A program made the position numbers and the translations under genes. This document shows positions 27,551 through 35,258 of a DNA stretch of 64,000 nt, one piece after another; within the stretch, counting starts at the first letter, position 1, and each line of letters begins with the position of its first letter. Below the pieces are notes generated by a model. That model was not told where the DNA came from. It saw nothing but the letters and a program-made list of their open reading frames with translations, and made no database searches. Where the stretch lies: assembly GCA_013036095.1 (NCBI GenBank), contig JAAXCW010000006.1, positions 62,001-126,000 on the forward strand, read 5' to 3'. The DNA is from Vulcanimicrobiota bacterium. GTDB lineage: Bacteria > Vulcanimicrobiota > Vulcanimicrobiia > Vulcanimicrobiales > Vulcanimicrobiaceae.

Positions 27551-29910
27551 GCGCGCAGCGTCACGCCAAACGCCGCGCGCAGCGCCGGGACGGCCTTTCC
27601 GATGACGGCGTCGGCTTCAGCGTCGGTGATCGTGGAATCGGGTTTTTGCAGCGTCACGCGGATGGCCACGCTTTTCTTACCGGCAGGCACTTGCGGACCG
27701 CGATATTCGTCGAACGCGGTTACCGCCGTGCACCACGCGCCGGCGGCCGATCGCAGCGCGTTCTCGAGCCGCTGCGCCGGCAAATCGGCGTCGCATACGA
27801 GCGCGAGATCGCGATACGTTGCCGGAAACTTCGACGGCGGTTTGAACTGCGGAACGTCGTACGGAGGCAAGGCCGACAAGATCATGCGGCAGGCGTAGAC
27901 GGGCAGACGTACTCCAAAGGTTCGCACGAGGCGCGGATCGACTTCCCCGACGACCGCAATTTCGCGTCCGTCCATGAGAACGACTCCGGTTTTTCCGGGA
28001 TGAAAACCATCGCGTTGGTCCGCGGCTGTTTCGAACCGGCTTCGTCCCGTCATCGCTCGCAGGAAGGCTTCGCAGTCGCCCTTCGCGCGCAGAAAGTTCT
28101 CGTCGCGCCACTGCGCCTCGGCTGCGGGTGCCGCCGAAAAAGCGAAGAACGCCATCGGCGTTTCCAGGGGCTGGCGATCCTCGGTAAAAAAGATGCGGCC
28201 GATCTCAAAGGCGCGATCGGGACCGGTTGCACGTGCGAGATGCGTGAGCATCGCCGGTCCGAGTGAATGGCGCATGTAGCGTTGCTCCTCGCTCAGCGGA
28301 TTGAGGACTTCCACCGGCCGCGCGGGCGGTTCAACGCCCGCTCGCCGGATTTTTTCGTAGACGTGCGCGCCGTGCAGCGAGTACGAGACGATTTCGCGAT
28401 ACCCCAAAGCGGCGAGCGTCGCGGCCACTTTACGTTCGCGCCGGTAGTCGCCGCTGGGGATGTCGTGCGTGCGCACGGCCGGAATCTCGGATGCGATCAA
28501 GTCGTAGCCGGCCATTCGCGCAATCTCTTCGATGACGTCCGCGCTGCATGTAACGTCCGTGCGCCAAGCTGGCGATACAACGCGGAGCACACCGTCCGCG
28601 AGCGCTTCGACTTTAAAACCCAGCCCATCGAGCCGCTCGGTTATGTCTTGCAACTGCAGCTCGTATCCTAAGAGCCGCTTCACGTCGGTGATTTTGAAAT
28701 CGATCGGTTCGGCCGCGATGAGCGGTTGGCCGAACGCAGCCGGTTCGTGCGGCGTGGCGCCGGCTTGCGCCAGCAGCTGCGCGGCGCGCGCTGCGCCCAC
28801 AGCGGTTAACGCCGGGGCGAGCGACTTCTCGTGCCGCGAACTCGCTTCGGTGCGAACGCCGAGCTGCCCGGCCGTCCGGCGGATGCGCGGTCCGCTGAAG
28901 TTGGCAGATTCGAGTATGAGGTCGGTCGTTTGGGCGGTGACTTCGCTGCTGCGCGCGCCCATCAAGCCGGCCAGACACTCCGCCGAACTTTCGCTTGCAA
29001 TCACCAGCGCTTGCGAATTCAATTCGTGCTCCGAGCCGTCCAGCGCAACGAACCGTTCTCCCGCGCGCGCATCGCGCACGATCAAATGACGGTGCGGAAT
29101 CTTGGCGGCGTCGTAAAAGTGCAGCGGCTGCGCCGTCTCCAGCATGACGTAATTCGAAATATCGACGAGCCCGTTGATGGGACGCTGCCCGGCGAGCGCG
29201 AGGCGGATGCGCATCCATGCCGGAGACGCCCCGCTCTTCACTCCGCTGAAAATCTGCGATACGAACCGCCGACAGTCCGGCGACTCGATCGTGACTTCAG
29301 CTTTCGGGCCGCCCGCGCCGTCTCCGGGATTTGAAAGCTCCGGCGCGCGCAGCGGAACGTTTTGATAAGCGGCGAGCTCGCGCGCCAGTCCGATAATCGA
29401 CATGGCGTCCACGCGGTTGCTCGTGATTTCGACGTCGAACACCGCTTCGCTCAGCCGAAAGTATTCGACGACGTCAGTCCCGGGCTGAAGGGACTCTTCG
29501 AACTGCATGATGCCGTCTTCGAACCACTCTGCGGGGAGCGCGAGCTCGCCGGCGGAGATCATCATGCCTTCCGATTCCAGGCCGCGCATTTTCCGACGCT
29601 CGATCGTCAGCTGGGGAAGACGCGCGCCGATCGTGGCGACGGCGATGGTTTGACCGGCGGCGACGTTCGTCGCGGCCGTTGCAACGGTGAGGGGCGTTCC
29701 GTCGCCGACGTCGATGCGCCCGACTTGCAAACGATCGGCGTCGGGATGTTTACCGAGTTCCGCGATGCGCCCCGCGATCACGCCCGTGATGATCGGACGC
29801 GTTTCGATCGCCGCAACCGGAAAGCCGAGCAGCGCCAGCATCTCTGCAACCGCGCCGGCATCGGCCGGCAGCTCGACGTAGTCGCGAAGCCAGCCTAGAG
29901 GAACGCGCAT
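27547..29910 (-). CDS. pheT: PheT, phenylalanyl-tRNA synthetase beta subunit
   Basis: 787 aa. The N-terminal tRNA-binding (EMAP-like) domain has GRIAELGKHPDADRLQVG near residue 48. The B3/B4 editing region and B5 domain (YDLIASEIP region) follow, and a C-terminal FDX-ACB anticodon-binding domain contains SKFPATYRDLALVCD. Together with PheS it forms the (alpha-beta)2 enzyme that charges tRNA-Phe. It begins immediately after the pheS stop. Confidence 0.96.
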   Translation of the reverse strand: MRVPLGWLRDYVELPADAGAVAEMLALLGFPVAAIETRPIITGVIAGRIAELGKHPDADRLQVGRIDVGDGTPLTVATAATNVAAGQTIAVATIGARLPQLTIERRKMRGLESEGMMISAGELALPAEWFEDGIMQFEESLQPGTDVVEYFRLSEAVFDVEITSNRVDAMSIIGLARELAAYQNVPLRAPELSNPGDGAGGPKAEVTIESPDCRRFVSQIFSGVKSGASPAWMRIRLALAGQRPINGLVDISNYVMLETAQPLHFYDAAKIPHRHLIVRDARAGERFVALDGSEHELNSQALVIASESSAECLAGLMGARSSEVTAQTTDLILESANFSGPRIRRTAGQLGVRTEASSRHEKSLAPALTAVGAARAAQLLAQAGATPHEPAAFGQPLIAAEPIDFKITDVKRLLGYELQLQDITERLDGLGFKVEALADGVLRVVSPAWRTDVTCSADVIEEIARMAGYDLIASEIPAVRTHDIPSGDYRRERKVAATLAALGYREIVSYSLHGAHVYEKIRRAGVEPPARPVEVLNPLSEEQRYMRHSLGPAMLTHLARATGPDRAFEIGRIFFTEDRQPLETPMAFFAFSAAPAAEAQWRDENFLRAKGDCEAFLRAMTGRSRFETAADQRDGFHPGKTGVVLMDGREIAVVGEVDPRLVRTFGVRLPVYACRMILSALPPYDVPQFKPPSKFPATYRDLALVCDADLPAQRLENALRSAAGAWCTAVTAFDEYRGPQVPAGKKSVAIRVTLQKPDSTITDAEADAVIGKAVPALRAAFGVTLRA

Positions 29911-30942
29911 TTAGGCCAGCTGTTCCAAGAACGCGTCGTCGTTTTCGAAGAAGCGGCGGATGTCGTCCACGTCGTAACGCACGAGCGCCATGCGCTCGAC
30001 GCCAAAGCCGAACGCCCAGCCCGAATAGACATCCGGATCGTAGTCGACGTTGCGCAGAACGTTCGGGTGCACCATGCCGGCGCCGCCCAACTCGATCCAG
30101 CCCGAACCGCCGCACATGCGGCATTCGCCGCCCGCACCGCGGCAAAGCGGGCACGTCGTATCCACTTCCGCGCTCGGCTCCGTGAACGGAAAATACGATG
30201 GGCGGAACCGGACTTGCTGTTCGGATCCAAAGAGCTCGCGGCACATGCCGGTAAGCATGCCCTTGAGGTGTCCCATGTGCACCCCTTCGTCGACCAGCAA
30301 ACCTTCGCACTGGTTGAACTGATAGAGATGCCGCGCGTCAACTGCGTCGCGGCGGTAGCACGTGCCGGGCACGACCACGGCGACCGGCGGACGGTGCTGC
30401 TGCATCGTGCGGATCTGCATCGGCGAGGTGTGCGGCCGTAACAAGAGATTGGGCGTGAGGAAGAACGAGTCGAATCCTTCGCGCGCAGGATGTTCCGGCG
30501 GGATGTTCAGCGCGTCGAAATTGTAATAGTCGGGCTCGATCTCCGGGCCGACGACGACGGCGAAACCGTGGCGTTCGAAATAGGCGCACACGTCGTGCAT
30601 CACGCGCTTCATCGGATGAATCGAACCTTGCTGCGGCGGAATCGAAGGAAACGTCACGTCGATTCGCTGTGACAAGCTCGCTCCAACTTCGATCGCTTCG
30701 GCCTTCGCTTGCGCCTCGTTCAGTGCGCGTTCCATTTTTTCGACCGCTTCGTTGATGCGTTGCCCGGCGGCGGGGCGCTCGGCCGGCGGAAGCTTTCCGA
30801 TCGATCTGCGGACCGCCGTGACGTCTCCGCTGCGCCCGAGGAACGCGACGCGCACGGCGTCGAGCGAGTCGGCGCCGGCAGAGTTTTTTAGCGCGTCCTC
30901 AAACCGGGCGCGCAAGTCTTCTAAAGCATCGATGAGGTTCAT
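29911..30942 (-). CDS. pheS: PheS, phenylalanyl-tRNA synthetase alpha subunit
   Basis: 343-aa class II catalytic subunit. It has an N-terminal coiled coil (residues 1-85), HPMKRVMHDVCAYFERHGF, motif 2 with LLRPHTSPMQIRTM, a Cys cluster CPLCRGAGGECRMCGGSGW (seen in many bacterial PheS), and motif 3 GFGVERMALVRYDV. The ATG at 30942 has no ribosome binding site: the T tract of a terminator hairpin lies directly in front of it. Confidence 0.96.
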   Translation of the reverse strand: MNLIDALEDLRARFEDALKNSAGADSLDAVRVAFLGRSGDVTAVRRSIGKLPPAERPAAGQRINEAVEKMERALNEAQAKAEAIEVGASLSQRIDVTFPSIPPQQGSIHPMKRVMHDVCAYFERHGFAVVVGPEIEPDYYNFDALNIPPEHPAREGFDSFFLTPNLLLRPHTSPMQIRTMQQHRPPVAVVVPGTCYRRDAVDARHLYQFNQCEGLLVDEGVHMGHLKGMLTGMCRELFGSEQQVRFRPSYFPFTEPSAEVDTTCPLCRGAGGECRMCGGSGWIELGGAGMVHPNVLRNVDYDPDVYSGWAFGFGVERMALVRYDVDDIRRFFENDDAFLEQLA

Positions 30943-30980
30943 GAAAAATAAAAACGCCCGGGGTTACTTTCCGGGCGCTT
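30943..30980 (-). terminator. Terminator/attenuator directly before pheS
   Basis: On the minus strand the stem GCGCCCGG / CCGGGCG (plus coordinates 30971-30978 and 30955-30961) is followed by TTTTTATTTTT, which runs up to the pheS ATG at 30942. It ends the yqzL-like transcript or attenuates pheST. The 5' arm CGCCCGG recurs at 31116-31122, just upstream of the yqzL-like ribosome binding site, so the 3' arm has an alternative partner. Confidence 0.75.
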
Positions 30981-31003
30981 TGGAGTCCGCCTTTTCGTCT
31001 TTT

Positions 31004-31105
31004 TCAGGTTGGAACCGACGTCGGGTGGAGCTGCCGGTAAATCAGATATGCGTTGATCGATCCCGTTGACTTGAAGAGTTTCCAGAAGAACTCGGACGTG
31101 GCCAT
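31004..31105 (-). CDS. YqzL-like small protein (33 aa) in the pheS leader
   Basis: ATG 31105 is preceded by AAGGAG (31110-31115) at 4-nt spacing. It encodes a 33-aa peptide beginning MATSEFFWKLFKSTGSINAY and continuing LIYRQLHPTSVPT. The pattern FxWKxFxxTGxIxAYLxY matches, from memory, the YqzL-like family of small Firmicutes proteins of unknown function. Three Phe codons occur in the first eleven codons, so it could also serve as a translated leader peptide sensing charged tRNA-Phe. It lies between trmH and the pre-pheS terminator. Confidence 0.7.
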   Translation of the reverse strand: MATSEFFWKLFKSTGSINAYLIYRQLHPTSVPT

Positions 31106-31120
31106 CGGTCTCCTTCCGGG

Positions 31121-31136
31121 CGGGCCTACAGGCCCG
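31121..31136 (-). other. Leader hairpin upstream of the yqzL-like ORF
   Basis: CGGGCC (31121-31126) and GGCCCG (31131-31136) form a perfect 6-bp stem with a 4-nt loop, just 5' of the ribosome binding site on the minus strand. One arm overlaps the CCGGGCG at 31116-31122, which could pair with the terminator arms near pheS. Confidence 0.5.
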
Positions 31137-31155
31137 GCCCCCGTGCGGTGCAAGC

Positions 31156-31164
31156 AGTATAGCA
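31156..31164 (-). promoter_or_regulatory. Extended -10 promoter of the yqzL-like/pheST leader
   Basis: Read on the minus strand, TGCTATACT (hexamer at 31156-31161) is an extended -10 element. Transcription would start near 31149, giving a leader of about 200 nt before pheS. No good -35 was found, as is usual for extended -10 promoters. Confidence 0.55.
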
Positions 31165-31204
31165 CGCGACTTTTCCACAGGGTAGTCTTGACTTTTTGGC
31201 CTGT

Positions 31205-31975
31205 CTAGACTCTCTTGACAGAATTTCGGGTGGCCTCATAGAGAGCGATTCCCCCTGCCACGGCGGCATTCAAACTTTCGGCTTCACCGTTCATCGGAAT
31301 GGCCGCCAGCCGCGAGCAGAGGGGCGCCCACGGCCCCAAGCCCCGGCGCTCTTGGCCAACGACCAAAACGCTCTTTAAGCCCCAGGAGAGCCCTCCAATC
31401 GGCTCGCCGTGGGAGGCCAGGCCGGTTATTTCCCAACCGGCTGCCGCGGCGGCGGTCTCTTCCGGATCCGCTACTGCCAGCTTCAGCCGGAAGAGCGAAC
31501 CCATGGCGCCGCGGACCACTTTGGGAGAGTGCGGCTCGACCGCGCCCGAGCCGAAAACGACGGCGGATGCGCCGAACGCCTCGGCAGCTCGCAGCAGGGT
31601 TCCCGCGTTTCCCGGATCGCTCAAGCCGGCCAGCGCCAAGACCAAGCCGGGAGCCGCAAAGAGCTCGGAGACCGGGAACAGCTCGATCGGTGCGACGGCG
31701 AGCAAACCGGGCGCGGTTTGGAGATCCGAGAGCCGGCGCATCGTGCGCTCGTCAACTCTGTAGACTTGCGCCCCGGTCGATTCCGCTTCGCGCGCGCTCT
31801 CCGACGTTTCGAGCGCTTCGGGCGTGCCGTATACCTCTTCGATCGAAACGCCGCTGCGCAGCGCTTCGCGCAAAAGCGTCGTGCCTTCGATCGCAAAATG
31901 CCCGTATTCGCGCCGGCCTTTTTTCGTGCGCAGCGCGCGTACCCGATCTATTCGCGGATTATGGGCGCCGAGCAT
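31205..31975 (-). CDS. TrmH/SpoU-family RNA 2'-O-methyltransferase
   Basis: 256-aa SPOUT methyltransferase for rRNA or tRNA ribose methylation with SAM. The N-terminal substrate-binding domain is followed by motif 1 DPGNAGTLLRAAEAFGA, motif 2 LVVGQERRGL and motif 3 IPMNGEAESLNAAVAGGIAL, which form the trefoil-knot SAM site. In B. subtilis a trmH-like gene (ysgA) also lies upstream of pheST. The target nucleotide is unknown. Confidence 0.92.
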   Translation of the reverse strand: MLGAHNPRIDRVRALRTKKGRREYGHFAIEGTTLLREALRSGVSIEEVYGTPEALETSESAREAESTGAQVYRVDERTMRRLSDLQTAPGLLAVAPIELFPVSELFAAPGLVLALAGLSDPGNAGTLLRAAEAFGASAVVFGSGAVEPHSPKVVRGAMGSLFRLKLAVADPEETAAAAAGWEITGLASHGEPIGGLSWGLKSVLVVGQERRGLGPWAPLCSRLAAIPMNGEAESLNAAVAGGIALYEATRNSVKRV

Positions 31976-32168
31976 CGCTTCCCAGGAATCGCGCGCGCAG
32001 CGCGATGGTCACCACGCCCGACGCCATCGCCGCGAGCGCGATGGCGATGCGATCGTTGAAGTAGTGCGATCTCGCCCAGGCGAGCAGCAGAACGGCGGCC
32101 GTTGCGAAGATTCCGAGGAAAACCAGCAGCCACAGCAGCTCTTGCCCGATCGTCGTTTGCCGGCGCAC
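31959..32168 (-). CDS. Small membrane protein of unknown function
   Basis: 69 aa from GTG 32168; an upstream in-frame start at 32240 would overlap the divergent NUDIX gene and is less likely. It has two hydrophobic helices (LLWLLVFLGIFATAAVLLLA and IAIALAAMASGVVTIAL) and a basic C-terminus. The stop overlaps the start region of trmH by 17 nt, suggesting co-translation. No recognised family. Confidence 0.5.
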   Translation of the reverse strand: MRRQTTIGQELLWLLVFLGIFATAAVLLLAWARSHYFNDRIAIALAAMASGVVTIALRARFLGSDARRP

Positions 32169-32224
32169 GCTTGCTTCTACGGGGAATGCTCCAACTATCC
32201 CGTCCCGTGGGTATGCAGTCAGCA

Positions 32225-32770
32225 ATGTCCGACGACGCACTCAAGGTCATCGATTCGAAGGAAATCTACGCCGGCCGGATCTTTCGCGTGCGCGTCGACA
32301 CCGTCGAGCAAGAGGGTAAGCGTCGCGACATCGAGCTGGTTGTCCACCCCGGTTCGTTCGGTATTGCGGCGTTGCCGGGCGACGATACGATCGTGCTCGT
32401 CCGCCAGTACCGCCATCCGGCCGGTTTGAGTTTGTGGGAGATTCCCGCCGGCACTGCCGAGCCGGGCGAGCCGCCCGAAGACGGCGCGAAACGCGAACTT
32501 CGGGAAGAGACCGGCTGCTTGGCTGACACGTGGGAACTCTTATCCACCCTCTATCCGACGCCCGGATTCTGCACCGAATGCGTGCGTTTATACGTCGCGC
32601 GCGGACTGCATGCGGGGCCGCAACGGCTTCAGGAGGATGAACGTATCGAGGTGAGGCACGTATCGTTTCAAGACGCTTGGGAAATGCAAGCAAGCGGCGA
32701 GATCATCGACATGAAAACGATGGTAGCGCTTCTTTGGTTGGATCCCCGGCGAATTAACAATTTTCGTTAA
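32225..32770 (+). CDS. NUDIX hydrolase, ADP-ribose pyrophosphatase-like
   Basis: 181 aa from ATG 32225 (a second ATG at 32213 adds four residues). The NUDIX box is complete: G-x5-E-x7-REL-x-EE-x-G in GTAEPGEPPEDGAKREL followed by REETGCL. The surroundings VRQYRHPAGLSLWEIPAG and LYPTPGFCTE are typical of ADP-ribose pyrophosphatases (NudF type). Cytoplasmic. Confidence 0.88.
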   Translation: MSDDALKVIDSKEIYAGRIFRVRVDTVEQEGKRRDIELVVHPGSFGIAALPGDDTIVLVRQYRHPAGLSLWEIPAGTAEPGEPPEDGAKRELREETGCLADTWELLSTLYPTPGFCTECVRLYVARGLHAGPQRLQEDERIEVRHVSFQDAWEMQASGEIIDMKTMVALLWLDPRRINNFR

Positions 32771-32835
32771 GAGTCGATAACCTAGCTACAAACCTTTCGC
32801 CAAATACGTTTTAATAGAGGCGGCGGGTTCGCGTT

Positions 32836-33126
32836 ATGGAGGCTGCGGTGAATACTCCACGGGACATTAACGAGGTCCTCAAATATCTTTTGAGCGATGG
32901 CAAGCAAGAGCACATCGCGGCTTCCGTATTGGCAGCCGACGACGAAGCCTATCTCAACAAGCTCATCGCCGCCGTGCGTGCCGGGAAGCGCGCCGTGCTC
33001 ATCGTTGAGGACTCCGACGACAAACTCAAGTACATGTTCAGCAACGCCTCTCGCGCGGAGGCTGTGAGTATGCTCGGCAAAGTTATCGAGGCCACCGGAC
33101 GCCGGTTAGCTAACGGCGACGACTGA
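32836..33126 (+). CDS. Small protein of unknown function
   Basis: 96 aa, acidic, mixed alpha/beta (VLKYLLSDGKQEHIAASVLA..., KRAVLIVEDSDDKLKYMFSN, SRAEAVSMLGKVIEATG). No cysteines, signal or membrane segment, and no recognised family. It stands alone between the NUDIX gene and a good terminator. An in-frame GTG six codons in is an alternative start. Confidence 0.6.
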   Translation: MEAAVNTPRDINEVLKYLLSDGKQEHIAASVLAADDEAYLNKLIAAVRAGKRAVLIVEDSDDKLKYMFSNASRAEAVSMLGKVIEATGRRLANGDD

Positions 33127-33130
33127 AGAG

Positions 33131-33160
33131 AAACGAGGGCTTTCGCCCTCGTTTTTATTT
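33131..33160 (+). terminator. Terminator between the small ORF and rplT (possibly bidirectional)
   Basis: AAACGAGGGC (33131-33140), loop TTTC and GCCCTCGTTT (33145-33154) form a 10-bp stem followed by TTATTTT. It overlaps the end of the converging rplT gene and may serve both strands, though the minus-strand T tail is weaker. Confidence 0.85.
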
Positions 33161-33511
33161 TACGGCGTTCTTCGCCGTTTTTAAGAGGGACCCGAAGGCG
33201 GCCGCATCGGAAACCGCCAGCTCCGCCAGCGTCTTGCGGTTGAGCGTGATGCCCGACTTCTTCAAACCGTTCATGAACACCGAGTAGCTCAAACCTTCCT
33301 TGCGGGCAGCCGCATTGATGCGGCTGATCCAGAGGGAGCGGAAGTCGCGCTTGCGCACGCGCCGGTCGCGGTACGCATAGGCCAGCGAGTGAAGCAGCGC
33401 TTCGTTCGCGACGCGGTAATTGCGCCGGCGGGCTGCGCGGAAGCCCTTGACGAGCTTCATGACTTTACGGCGGTGTTTGAGTCCGTGGACTCCGCGTTTT
33501 ATTCGTGCCAT
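33155..33511 (-). CDS. rplT: Ribosomal protein bL20
   Basis: 118 aa. The basic N-terminus MARIKRGVHGLKHRRKVMKL, the helix GFRAARRRNYRVANEALLHS, split by its turn, and RDFRSLWISRINAAAR are diagnostic. It is an early 50S assembly protein and in several bacteria also the autogenous repressor of the infC operon. It is the last gene of infC-rpmI-rplT. Confidence 0.97.
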   Translation of the reverse strand: MARIKRGVHGLKHRRKVMKLVKGFRAARRRNYRVANEALLHSLAYAYRDRRVRKRDFRSLWISRINAAARKEGLSYSVFMNGLKKSGITLNRKTLAELAVSDAAAFGSLLKTAKNAVK

Positions 33512-33521
33512 GCCGAGCTCC

Positions 33522-33728
33522 TTACAGCAAGTAGGGGATCGTTGGCGCCAGGCGCTTCAGATCTCCAGGGAAGACCGGCTGATCTTTACGGAACTTGCGT
33601 TTGCGCTTGCGCGTACGCTTGCTCATGATGTGGCCGCAGCCGCTGAATTGATGACGGTGCGTCACCTTTCCGTTGGCGCTCACTTTTACGCGTTTCGCTG
33701 TACCGCGGTGGGTACGAATCTTAGGCAC
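33522..33728 (-). CDS. rpmI: Ribosomal protein bL35
   Basis: 68 aa, highly basic (MPKIRTHRGTAKRVKVSANG, then KRTRKRKRKFRKDQPVFPGD). It overlaps the infC 3' end by 8 nt and precedes rplT by 10 nt, the standard order. The length is normal for bL35. Confidence 0.96.
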   Translation of the reverse strand: MPKIRTHRGTAKRVKVSANGKVTHRHQFSGCGHIMSKRTRKRKRKFRKDQPVFPGDLKRLAPTIPYLL

Positions 33729-34293
33729 TTTTTTTCTCCTTATCCTTGGCAGCCATGCTGGTGAACTTCGGCGGACCGGTAGGCACCGAGCGGGGCGCCA
33801 GGATCATGAACATATTTTTTCCTTCGAGTTTTGCGTCGCGTTCGATCGTGGCGATCGGCGTCATATCTTCAGCCATCCGATCGAGCAGGCGCTTTCCGAA
33901 GGACGTGTAGGTAATCTCTCGTCCGCGAAACATGATCGTGACTTTGATCTTGCTGCCGTCGAGCAGCAGACGTTCGGCCATACGGGCCTTGGTCTCGTAA
34001 TCGTGGGTCTCGATCTTCGGGCGGAGCTTCACTTCTTTGAGTTCGAAGCTCTTTTGTTTCTTGCGGGCGTCTTTATCTTTTTTCGACTGCTCGTATTTCA
34101 AACGTCCGTAGTCGGCGATCTTGCATACCGGCGGAGATGCCGTCGGTGAAACCTCGATGAGGTCGAGCCCGGCGGTCCGAGCCCGCGCGAGTGCGTCCTC
34201 CGTGAAAAGGACCCCAAGTTGCGTTCCGTCTTCGTCTATCACGCGTACTTGGCGGATGCGAATTTGGTCGTTTATTCTGAGCGGTCGAGCTAT
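33721..34293 (-). CDS. infC: Translation initiation factor IF-3, with an AUA start codon
   Basis: 190 aa. Homology extends upstream of the first in-frame GTG (34242) to RPLRINDQIRIRQVRVIDED, and the only start that fits is an ATA at 34293, 7 nt after AGGAG (34301-34305). Rare AUU/AUC/AUA starts are the known autoregulatory feature of infC: IF-3 discriminates against its own mRNA. The N-domain contains EVSPTASPPVCKIADYGRLK. The C-domain contains KVTIMFRGREITY. It heads infC-rpmI-rplT and has a leader terminator upstream. Confidence 0.9.
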   Translation of the reverse strand: MARPLRINDQIRIRQVRVIDEDGTQLGVLFTEDALARARTAGLDLIEVSPTASPPVCKIADYGRLKYEQSKKDKDARKKQKSFELKEVKLRPKIETHDYETKARMAERLLLDGSKIKVTIMFRGREITYTSFGKRLLDRMAEDMTPIATIERDAKLEGKNMFMILAPRSVPTGPPKFTSMAAKDKEKKSA

Positions 34294-34316
34294 TGCAGTA
34301 CTCCTGTCTTACAAAT

Positions 34317-34344
34317 AAAAAAGGCACCGCCGAAATCGGTGACC
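34317..34344 (-). terminator. Leader terminator upstream of infC (candidate L20/infC attenuator)
   Basis: On the minus strand GGTCACCG / CGGTGCC forms a stem (core arms at 34337-34341 and 34325-34329, one bulged T) followed by TTTTTT (34317-34322). It lies within the roughly 140-nt infC leader, 24 nt before the start codon. That is where the B. subtilis infC leader terminator responding to L20 is found. Confidence 0.7.
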
Positions 34345-34437
34345 CTCATCATTCCGAACCGGCCGGCGGCTCCTCGATGAAGACCGGATCGCCCTGAGGC
34401 ATCCGGTGAGGGCTCGGGGCCCCACTTCGGCTTACGG

Positions 34438-34468
34438 AGCATACCACAGCAGGGCGGGGCAGCGTCAA
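34438..34468 (-). promoter_or_regulatory. Promoter of the infC-rpmI-rplT operon
   Basis: Minus-strand TTGACG (34463-34468) and TATGCT (34438-34443) are separated by 19 bp, with TG one base before the -10 (extended). Transcription would start near 34431. Confidence 0.5.
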
Positions 34469-34479
34469 GACGCTCGCAC

Positions 34480-34788
34480 TTAGCCGGCCGCCTGCTCCTC
34501 AGCCAAAACTTTTCCCGTCTTCGGATCGACCTTGCGCGTGAGTTTGTCTTCGGTGCTCGCGACGATGACGCCGACCTCGTCCCGGATCGACGTATAGCGC
34601 TGGTTCGGGACATTTGAAGACCGCGGCTCGACCTGCCAGAGCACGTCGCCTTTCTCGCTCACCCCGAAAAGGTTCTGAGGATACGCTTGGTCGGGCGGGA
34701 CGTTCAGCAGCAGCACGTAGATGCCGTCGATCTCCAAGCGTTCCTTAATAGGGTAGGCGGGCAGCGTCGGGAGCGAGGCTTGTTCCAT
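34480..34788 (-). CDS. Small soluble protein of unknown function
   Basis: 102 aa, preceded by AGGAG at 5-nt spacing. It is beta-rich (RLEIDGIYVLLLNVPPDQAY, then NLFGVSEKGDVLWQVEP and YTSIRDEVGVIVASTEDKLT), ending in a short hydrophilic tail. The GDVLWQV segment looks like a beta-propeller or PQQ-type strand, but one blade alone is not diagnostic. It may share the terminator-free spacer with the TonB-C gene upstream. Confidence 0.6.
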   Translation of the reverse strand: MEQASLPTLPAYPIKERLEIDGIYVLLLNVPPDQAYPQNLFGVSEKGDVLWQVEPRSSNVPNQRYTSIRDEVGVIVASTEDKLTRKVDPKTGKVLAEEQAAG

Positions 34789-34833
34789 AGGGCTCCTGTA
34801 CCCGGAATTCGCCCAGGTTACTGAACCACGCGA

Positions 34834-35175
34834 TCACTGAGCCGGGTCGAACATCACCTTAAATAGATAGAGACCGAACGTCGGCTTACACTTTTTTATC
34901 CGTGGCAGATACGTCGAGGCGGCGGCGCTCCGGAGAGCGGCCTGATCGATATCGGCATTACCGGTCGAATTGACCACGCGCACGCCGGCAACCTTACCCT
35001 GCCGCGTAAGATAGACGCGAATGACGGCGGTTACTCGTCCCAGACCGAGCGCTCGCGCAGACTGCGGATAATCCGGAGTGACTTGCTGCGTTACGATTGC
35101 ATCTCGATTGCATGGGGCGGCCGGCGCGGCCGTCGCCGGCTGCAGCGTGATGGCAAATAGAATGGATAGAACCAT
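34834..35175 (-). CDS. Secreted TonB C-terminal-domain protein
   Basis: 113 aa with a signal peptide (MVLSILFAITLQPATAAPA) and a single TonB_C fold: PDYPQSARALGLGRVTAVIR, then GKVAGVRVVNSTGNADIDQA and AASTYLPRIKKC. It lacks the N-terminal membrane anchor and Pro-rich linker of true TonB, so it is not an energy transducer by itself. Two cysteines (near positions 22 and 98) may form a disulfide in the periplasm. Confidence 0.78.
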   Translation of the reverse strand: MVLSILFAITLQPATAAPAAPCNRDAIVTQQVTPDYPQSARALGLGRVTAVIRVYLTRQGKVAGVRVVNSTGNADIDQAALRSAAASTYLPRIKKCKPTFGLYLFKVMFDPAQ

Positions 35176-35258
35176 CGGGAACCCCCTAACAGGGCAAAAT
35201 CTTCATAAGGCGTAGCTGAGCTCCCTGCGATCGCGGGCCGGCGAAAGAGAGCAAATAC

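Noticed and set aside
32102-32224. Longer NUDIX frame from 32102
   Set aside because: The extra residues have no similarity and run antisense through the divergent small membrane gene; ATG 32225 gives the normal NUDIX N-terminus.
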